Below, piece after piece: positions 57,410 to 64,000 of a DNA stretch of 64,000 nucleotides (the first letter of the stretch is position 1; the number at the start of each line of letters is the position of its first letter). The notes below the pieces were generated by a model, which saw only the letters and a program-made list of their open reading frames with translations, ran no database searches and was not told where the DNA came from. The translations under genes and the position numbers were made by a program. This DNA comes from Aquilaria yunnanensis (lineage: Eukaryota; Streptophyta; Magnoliopsida; Malvales; Thymelaeaceae), in NCBI GenBank assembly GCA_039654915.1, contig CM077596.1, forward strand, positions 3,224,001-3,288,000, written 5' to 3'.

Positions 57410-57660
57410 GTTAGTTGTTAGAATTAATAACAACAATAATAAAAGTTAATAAAGTTAGTTGGATTAGTTGTTAATAACAATAATAAAAGTTAGTGAAGTT
57501 AGTAAGGTTAGTTGTTAACAACAATAATAACAATAATAAAAGTTAGTGAAGTTAGTTGTGCAAAAATTAAAAGGTTAGTGACTAATAACAATAATAATAA
57601 ACAAATAATTAAAGATTATTGTTAGTTCTGCACAGATTAAAAAAAAGGTTAGTGACCAAA
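57410..57660. repeat. AT-rich tandem repeat (GTTAGT / AATAATAAC) in the solo LTR
   Basis: Irregular repetition of AGTTAGTTGTTAATAACAAC with AATAATAAAAGTTAGTGAAG over about 250 bp. Confidence 0.7.
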
Positions 57661-57924
57661 AGGAATAAATATGAAAAGATAGAGGACGAGATCAGGGTTT
57701 TACCCACAAATTAAAATTTTGAATCTGGTGAAACGGAAACAGAGGTTGGCGCGAGGGGCGAGGGAGACGGGCGACAGCTGGGGAAGTGGCTGGGGCTGGG
57801 GAACGACGGCTGGGTGGCGTGCAGGGGTGGTGACGGCGGTGCGAGGACGGCGTGACGGTGGTGGCAGCAAGGGTAGGACCGGGAAGGAGAAGGGGGAAGG
57901 ATAACGCGTCGGAGAAGGAAAACG

Positions 57925-58016
57925 GACGGCGGCGGGACGGCGTGTGGAGCGATGGACGGCGGCGGGACGGCGTGGGGAGCGACAAATGGCGGCGAGACGG
58001 CGTGAGGAGCGGCGGG
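57925..58016. repeat. GC-rich 31-bp minisatellite in the solo LTR
   Basis: Three units of about 31-33 bp, consensus GGCGGCGGGACGGCGTG then GGGAGCGA, inside a 320-bp GC-rich island. The surrounding LTR is strongly AT-rich. ORFs here are compositional artefacts. Confidence 0.85.
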
Positions 58017-58224
58017 GAGATGGAGGCAGAAGGCACGACAGAGCAAAACGGTGAATAAATGGAAGGGGGAACAGGGGCTAAAACGTGAAAATAGAAAATT
58101 TTGGGTCTTCGGGAAAGGGGGAGGAGAGGCTAGGGGCTAAGACTTTAGTTTTTCCTTTTTTTAAAACGGAGCTCTAAGCTTGATTTCTTTTTTTGTGTAT
58201 GCCTTCTTCACAGATTTTGGACCT

Positions 58225-58234
58225 CTATTTATAG
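58225..58234 (-). promoter_or_regulatory. TATA box in the solo LTR
   Basis: CTATAAATAG followed by AGGTCC on the minus strand, about 530 bp from the LTR start and just upstream of the GC-rich island; likely the old retrotransposon promoter. Confidence 0.6.
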
Positions 58235-58464
58235 GGGAAGGGGTGCTGGACTGTTCAAAATTAAAAATTAATTAAATTCAAACTTATCTCTTAATTTTGT
58301 AAAATGACAGTTTCAGTCCTTTACGTCTCTTAGACTCTAGATAAGCTTCAGAAGCTTCTGATTTTGACAATTTTGTCGTTTTCTGTTAATTTGGGCCAGA
58401 AACGTTAGTCTGGCCCAAAATTGACGCGAAAAATTACCCAATGCTCCTGGAACTTTCATAATTT

Positions 58465-58565
58465 GTCAATTTTTCCCAAAACTTCTAAATTTTGTCATTT
58501 TTACCTCAAACTTTTTAATTTTGTCATTTTTACCCCAAACTTTTTAATTTTGTCATTTTTTATGG
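58465..58565. repeat. 33-bp tandem repeat near the LTR start
   Basis: Three units with AAACTTTTWAATTTTGTCAT and TTTTACCYC in succession. Confidence 0.75.
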
Positions 58566-58769
58566 AGTTTTCTTTTTATTACAAACATACACATATACAC
58601 ACATATATCATTTTAAATCAAATCTTCACAAAACAAAAAAAAATATATTTTAAACTAATTAAAAAATTTTAGTACAATAATAATAATAATAGTAGTAATA
58701 ATATTTTTTTTAATTAATTTTTTTAAATTTTTTTTTAATGGTCGGACGAAATTGGGTGTCAACAACTTG

Positions 58770-59599
58770 AAATGGGGATCTTACCTCCTTTTTCAGCATT
58801 GATTCAGCTGGACAGACCAATGCGCAACCAACTCCATAATCGGATTTGCTTCTTGTACAGTTATGGAGTCTCTTCTTGTGCTTTGCAACTGATAATGGAC
58901 AAATTTTTGTGTTCCGATTTTAGAGAGGTAGGATGTCTTTCTTCTGAAGCACAGCTACAATGACAAGAAATGCGGGTTTGATCATGGGTTTGTGTATGGA
59001 TGACTCTAGGTGAAGTTTGTATGGAAAAGAATTCTAATTTGTAATCCCTACAATTTTAGCCTCAATATTCACGCCTCTCTCTGTTTTGAATGCTAGGTAA
59101 TGAATAGATGGATGGAAGTTGTTAGTAACACCTAACTGTGTTACTAAGGTGTATAGACACTTGGTGGATAGCCTCTTAACTCGACCAAAATAGATAGTTT
59201 CCTAAATTGTAGTCCATATGAGAAAAATTTTACTGATTTTAAGGATGGGTGAGAACATATACCGTATAATAGATATCATAGGTGTTACAGCCCATGCCTG
59301 CCCTCATTAATTGAATACGAAATTTATGAAACTATATATGTTATTCCTTTTATAAAATTAAAAGAAACCCTAAAATTGGTACATATACAACTAAAAAAAG
59401 GCAAATTAGCTATGTCCTTTAGCAACTGTTCACCGTCACTAGATGAACCCTTATGAAATGGCTTTGTGCTAATTATATGCTTTTGCTGTGAATTGGGTTA
59501 CCTTAGCTTCTTTGGGAGATCATTCTCTTAATTATCAGCTTCTTCTGGAGATCATTCTATTAATTATCCTTTTCTGAATTGCTTTGGAGAATCATATCG
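58770..59599. other. Host DNA, unassigned
   Basis: A 63-codon plus-strand ORF at 58772-58963 has no family I recognise. 59180-59345 resembles 61425-61625 (CCAAAATAGATAG, CAATAGATAT/TAATAGATAT, CATGCCT), a decayed repeat present twice in this unit. Confidence 0.4.
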
Positions 59600-59892
59600 T
59601 TTATGTTGTAATATGATTGCGCATAAACTTTAAGTGGTCAAAAGACTTATGAGTTCCACCATCGGTTTGCATTTCATAATACTTTATATATAGGCAGAGT
59701 AATTTAATTTATAAATGATACATTTACCTTCGAAAAAATAGAAATAAACGTGAGATAACATAGTTTAAGAGTAATTCAGATCCCTAAATTACACCATATT
59801 ATATCATTAATGATCATTTGTCATACCCAAGTATTTTATTTGATAGTTTTATTTTATTATTCCCATATGTGTGATGCATCTAATTCTGGTGC

Positions 59893-60411
59893 TTAAGTAG
59901 GGCAAAATATGACCTTGTAATTGGTTCCTGTGGGGCAAGTAAAGACTCTGATAGGGTCATCCTTGGGGTAACTGTACGCATCAGGACACCTATCCTTGAA
60001 GTACTTCGACAAATTCATTGGTCCGTAGGTGCCTGAGTTGCAGCAGTGCTCCTCCGTCTTCAACATCGGACACGATCCGTTGCATCCACCCGGAACTTGA
60101 AGCTCAGCGGGGCATTGTCCCACAATGTCTACGTTACACCTACAATATAAAAACACGTATATGTTCATCTTTTATGATTGGTTTTTAATAAAAAATTGTA
60201 ATTTGATAAATGACAGATGTGACAGTACGGGCAGGAGATCTTACTTGATGGCACGGGAGCACCCGGGTGACTTGGAGCTGAACTCCATGCTGACATTGAA
60301 GCCATCGATGTTGGAGATGTCGATGAAGTCCTGGTTAGCGAACCCTCCAAGTGTGTACTCAACCAGCGTGTTCAGTGCAGTACCGTAGGAAGTGCACTTC
60401 AGGAGGCCCTT
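59893..60411 (-). pseudogene. 5'-truncated PR-5 (thaumatin-like) pseudogene
   Basis: Exon 2 is 60139-59893, the remaining part of exon 1 is 60411-60245 and the 105-bp intron (60244-60140, GTAAGA / TTGTAG) is at the same site as in the intact gene. The remaining frame has no stop, but the promoter, start codon, signal peptide and about 90 N-terminal residues, including most of the thaumatin signature, are gone. Sequence upstream of 60411 is unrelated. Compared with the intact copy, one conserved cysteine is Tyr (NSGTYGP against NSGNCGP), and [10 protein letters not shown] became [10 protein letters not shown]. The acidic DIS..DGFN and YSYPKDD parts remain. Confidence 0.93.
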
Positions 60412-60502
60412 GCTTGACCTGGTTTGTCTAGATCTTCAGGTCGAGCTTGGGTTCGGCGGGTCAGGTCAGATCTTCAGGTCGAGTTAAAATTTGGCATCCT
60501 TA
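60411..60502. mobile_element. hAT terminal fragment at the pseudogene breakpoint
   Basis: Reads TCGAGTTAAAATTTGGCATC then CTTA at its right edge, which is the TIR and subterminal type of the hAT elements at 6440 and 49181. Only one end is present. Its left edge coincides with the loss of PR-5 homology. GTTTGTCTAGATC recurs at 60421 and 60639. Confidence 0.6.
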
Positions 60503-62045
60503 TTCATTTGTGTTGGTGCCAACTAGGTGGAGGTCGAATGCGGTATTGTCCCTAGCGGATCAAATGGGCATCAACCGGGGCTGCGGTGTGGCTGAGTATT
60601 TAGCTAACCATATCAAAAGTCCTTTGTTTGACCCGATTTGTCTAGATCCCTGAAGTCTTATAAAAAATTTTGCTGATTATTTTTTTTTTACAATTTATTG
60701 AATTTTTAAATTAATTATCAATTAAGAGCATGTAGTTGCTAATTTTAAGCAATTACTACCACATGTTCATAAATTTTGTGTACTTAAGTCCTCTATCAAA
60801 AGCCTTGAAACTTTTGGGTTTGGAGGATGGAGGGAGGGACGAGGTGAGATATTCCAGGGAGTTACAAACTTTTGGAATACGATAATTTTGGTTGGAATTA
60901 GGATGGGCTTAAAATTACTACTACTATAGTCATGGGCAATTTCTATTATCTTGGCTGAAAAGGAACCAGCAGGATAAAGACCAAATTTCTCTATCTTAAT
61001 ATTACACACACCAAATGGGAAGATGTTTAGGGACATGGATGACAGTGTCGTATTTTGATTTTGAAATGTCAACATATTTTTTGCACAATTTATGTACTAA
61101 CATAGAATTGATGAATTATGGACAGCTAAACCTAGAATTTGAGTTTTTTACCTTCTATATTAGCATTAAATAAACAAATTAGACACATTTTTAAAATTTT
61201 AAGAACATCCTGTCACATAATAATACGTATATGTTAATTACTCATAACTAAACCACACAATTACAAAAAAATGTTATTCAAAGTTGGTAAGTTTTAGCAG
61301 CATGTTCTAGTAAAATCACTTCTCTTCTTGAAGGAAAAAAAAAAAGGGTTTTAGCAGCATGGGTTGAATTGGAAAAGAAAACTGTATAACTATGAAAAGC
61401 AGAGGCGGACTTAGCATTTTTGCAAAAGAGGGACCAAAATAGATAGCTTGCTAAATAATACATGGAATGAGGAAAATTTAACAATTTTAAAAAGGGGTCA
61501 TAATGTATTTAGCATTATATATTGAGGAGTACAATAGATATTTTACCATTTTAGGAGGTTAGGAACCATGCCTCCTGTCATTTGAATATGCAATTTGTGA
61601 AACTATATTATTCATTTTAGTAAATTAAAACTTTCACAAGTGTCAATCTTTATAAGAAACATGAAGTAAAAAGTTTAATTCTTTATATTATTTTTCTAAG
61701 CTACTTTTATTATGTCTATCCTTTTCATGCTTTTTTTTTTTTTTGTAAAAATTGACCCCCATTGGTTATTGACCTAGATCAAAATGTTGATGCGTTTGGA
61801 ACGACAGGACTCATGCCAAGCAAATGGCAGGTAAATAGTGTTGAATCGTGGGGTTGTTTACAACTCATGAGAAACCAAATAATATTACAAGTTTGGAAAC
61901 TCTAGTGTGCGGTTTTAGTCACTAAAATCAGAGACAAGAACCTTGAAATTGGGCTGCGATCATGATATGTATGTACTTGTTCTTACAGGAGACCGTATGA
62001 TCTAATGCTTAAAGTTGTAGAAGTTAGAGAACTACAGCGTAGTTT
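60503..62045. other. Intergenic DNA of the second PR-5 unit
   Basis: 60503-60660 is relatively GC-rich with a 68-codon ORF of no known family. 61395-61625 is a decayed repeat starting AGAGGCGGACTTAGC, an end type seen in hAT MITEs, and is similar to 59180-59345. The rest is AT-rich with nothing recognised. Confidence 0.45.
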
Positions 62046-62275
62046 ATACTTTTGCTTATTCATTTGTTTTGTCTTATGAGAGCATGTTTACACAATTCAG
62101 GTAGAATCCAATTTCTTTTTTATGGTTCTTTACGTGTTGGCAAGGGTTTTAATTATAAAGAAAAATAAAGGATACTTTTGCTTATTAATTTGTTTTGTCT
62201 TGTGAGAGCATGTTTCCACAATTCAGGTGGAACCCAATTTCTTTTGGATGGTTCTTTACGCGTTGGCAAGGCTTT
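62046..62275. repeat. Tandem duplication of a 115-bp unit
   Basis: ATACTTTTGCTTATT, TGTTTTGTCTTRTGAGAGCA, ACAATTCAGGTRGAA and GGTTCTTTACG occur in the same order at 62046-62150 and 62173-62270. Confidence 0.85.
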
Positions 62276-62283
62276 TATCTAAC

Positions 62284-62420
62284 ATTACAAGAAAATTGCC
62301 GTTTATTAATGGACAAAATACATTTGTAAAAGCATAAAATCCGTTGGTAATCCTTAAAGGATGCTTCAGTGGACACACTTTCCATTAGTAAAAGCAGAAT
62401 AGACTTCAGATTATATGATC
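62284..62420. mobile_element. CACTA-type transposon terminus, fragment
   Basis: CATTACAAGAAAATTGCCG followed by TTAATGGAC and CCGTTGGTAAT repeats resembles the CACTACAAGAAAA terminus and subterminal repeats of plant CACTA elements. No second end or transposase is seen in the window. Confidence 0.5.
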
Positions 62421-63009
62421 TGTTCACTTAACATAATAAATAATACAGTGATGGTAAGAGTTGGATATATTTTCACACTGTTAATGTGTGGAGCAATTCC
62501 TTGGCTTAGTAGACAAGGTCATAATTTATTAGTTTCTGATAGGCAAAAATGGCTTTGCTTAAGAAAACTTGCATTTTTGGCCCTTTGTATCATGTTGTGT
62601 TGGTGTCTAAAGATCATGCACTTTTTCCATTGTCTTAAATCTTGATTAATTAGCCAAGATTCAAGAGCATGGTGCAAGCTTACTGCCCTTGTGTTTACGA
62701 ATGACTTGATTTGGTTTCCTTTTTACTGATACTCAACATAAGAGCATGCATTTCCAGTGTCTATTGCAGCATAGCCGTTCATGTGCATGTCCAACCTTTT
62801 CAGCTTATATGTTGCAGGAACATGCTATAGAAAGAAATGGAGTTTGTACTTGGTGGAAAAAAAACATGAGTTTGACAAGTGGAACAAAGAAATTAATAGG
62901 AGATAGGAAGCTAGGTGGTGGAGGTGTTCGTGGTGGAGGGGGTTGCTTTGGATGGGGTGGGAGATTTGGCTGCTCTAATGGTAACCATTTTTTACAAGAA
63001 GTGAAATAG
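62421..63009. other. Intergenic DNA, unassigned
   Basis: Two short ORFs (62415-62645 and 62746-63009, the latter ending Gly-rich) have no recognisable domains. Confidence 0.35.
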
Positions 63010-64000
63010 GTCATTCTGCCCACCCTAGGTATAGTCATTTTGCTAAGATATTGGTTATGTTTTGGTTAATTATTGAAAATGATGGATGGATAATTTGATT
63101 TCCCATTTCTAGCTATAGAAGAGAGTTTGTATGTTAGGCCTAGTTTATTAATGTAAGCAGATTAACATGCTATTGGGTCATTCACATGGGAATCATTTGA
63201 AATTGTCCTTAAAATTGGTCAAATTTACATACCTTAACCACCTTAAAACTTAAAGCCTCATTAGTCCCTCTTTTCCTAGCCTGCTACCTCCCAACTCACT
63301 AGCACATCACTGTCCTTCCTTTCCGTTGTTGTCCACTGTGTGAGATTGTACCTTCATCCCTACATTATCGTTGTCCAGCAAGATATTGTGACGAGGCCAC
63401 TGCCCAGCCGTTCTCAAGAGGAGGCTGCCGCGCAACCGATTTCCTGACAAGGACACCGCGTGAATAGATCACCCATCGAGGCCTGCGGCCTTCACCCTTC
63501 TCCTCCAATATTGTCCTCATCTTCTGCGATGTGCAAATGGAGCGCCCTTCCCCTTCATCTTCTTTTTCTGCCATCTCTTCTTCTTTGATCGACTCATCAG
63601 GAGGCCGAATAGGGAGGAATCTGGATAGGTGGTGACATGATGAGAAGGGGGCTGCGGGATTGGTGGGTAAGCCAGACGGTTTAAGTGGGTAGGAGTGAGT
63701 AGTGAGACTAGTGTGTTACTATAAATATTGACAACTTTAAGGACGTTTAAAATTTTTTTGGGAGTGATTGTGTGAATAACACATTAACACAATTGTATTA
63801 AACTAAAACAAACAGACCCTTAGTTGTCATTTTCAATCTATTGGTCAATGCTGTGCGAGGAACTAGAGAAGGATTGTGATATCTTGCATGATGAATCTTG
63901 AGGCCGGGGAGTAAAATTCCAAATAGTACCAATATAGACTTTACAGCAAAGAAGGAAGCCTATAGTAAAATCTCTGAAAGACAGTTTTGAGGAAGTGGCA
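63010..64000. repeat. Duplicated host block, copy 2 (paralogue of 1904-2886)
   Basis: Nearly collinear with 1904-2886 up to the right window edge. At the position where copy 1 abuts the LTR end (1903/1904), this copy runs on without an LTR (GAAATAGGTCATTCTG), so it preserves an unoccupied site. Copy 2 also keeps AACAGACCCTTAG near 63820, missing in copy 1. Confidence 0.88.

Larger units (their letters stand above)
55024..58764 (-). mobile_element. Complete 3.74-kb solo LTR of a Tat/Ogre-type retrotransposon
   Basis: On the minus strand it begins TGTTGACACCCAATTTCG and ends CGACGTTGCCACA. It is flanked by the exact 5-bp duplication ACTTG (55019-55023 and 58765-58769). No internal domains lie inside or beside it, so it is a solo LTR formed by recombination between the two LTRs of a full element. 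A TATA box CTATAAATAG lies at 58234-58225 (minus). The GC-rich part (57740-58060) carries a 31-bp minisatellite. The 3' half matches the LTR at 1-1903. Confidence 0.92.

Noticed and set aside
57692..58058. Pro- and Arg-rich ORFs on both strands
   Set aside because: They lie in the GC-rich minisatellite of the solo LTR and are open because of composition.
62746..63038. Gly-rich ORF and its Pro-rich mirror
   Set aside because: Short, with bias from a GGTGGAGG run; no domain or start context.

Overview
This window is nuclear DNA from a flowering plant. It holds one intact intron-containing pathogenesis-related (PR-5, thaumatin-like) gene, a broken second copy of that gene, and a dense set of nested plant transposable elements: Ty3/gypsy of the Tat type with two RNase H domains, Ty1/copia, Helitron, hAT, Stowaway, Harbinger-like and long-TIR elements. 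Nothing suggests bacterial or organellar DNA. The intergenic DNA is AT-rich, while the PR-5 exons and the youngest retroelement are clearly richer in GC. The species cannot be fixed from the sequence.

Layout. 1-1903 is the 3' part of a very long Tat/Ogre-like LTR. 1904-10708 is host DNA: a block duplicated at 63.0-64.0 kb, a long-TIR element, the intact PR-5 gene (5370-6160, minus strand, one intron), a hAT element holding nested Stowaway MITEs, another Stowaway, and a MULE-like element with a GC-rich core. 10709-34092 is a three-level nest. An old copia element (Copia-1) was interrupted by a gypsy element (Gypsy-1, 12225-32825). The 3' LTR of Gypsy-1 was then interrupted by a younger gypsy element (Gypsy-2, 22059-32693, target duplication CCTAC). 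34093-36198 is AT-rich DNA with local tandem duplications. 36199-39351 is a non-autonomous Helitron on the minus strand, carrying a hAT insertion. 41611-54156 is a decayed Tat-type gypsy element (Gypsy-3) interrupted by a 2-kb hAT that itself contains a Harbinger-type MITE. 55024-58764 is a complete solo LTR on the minus strand, flanked by the 5-bp duplication ACTTG; it is the same family as the LTR at position 1. 59.6-64.0 kb is a second unit of the PR-5 locus: a 5'-truncated PR-5 pseudogene, then a second copy of the 1904-2886 block.

How the parts relate. The host backbone looks like a tandemly duplicated PR-5 locus whose units have been pushed apart by about 50 kb of transposons. The intact gene has a TATA box and, further upstream, two WRKY-type W-boxes next to a TGACGTCA bZIP site, an arrangement expected of a defence gene. 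All three gypsy elements carry, between integrase and the 3' LTR, a gene on the opposite strand with its own TATA box. In Gypsy-2 this gene has four recognisable exons with GT-AG introns and encodes the 'putative gypsy-type transposon' protein family with a coiled-coil tail. All autonomous elements seen are broken by stops or frameshifts.
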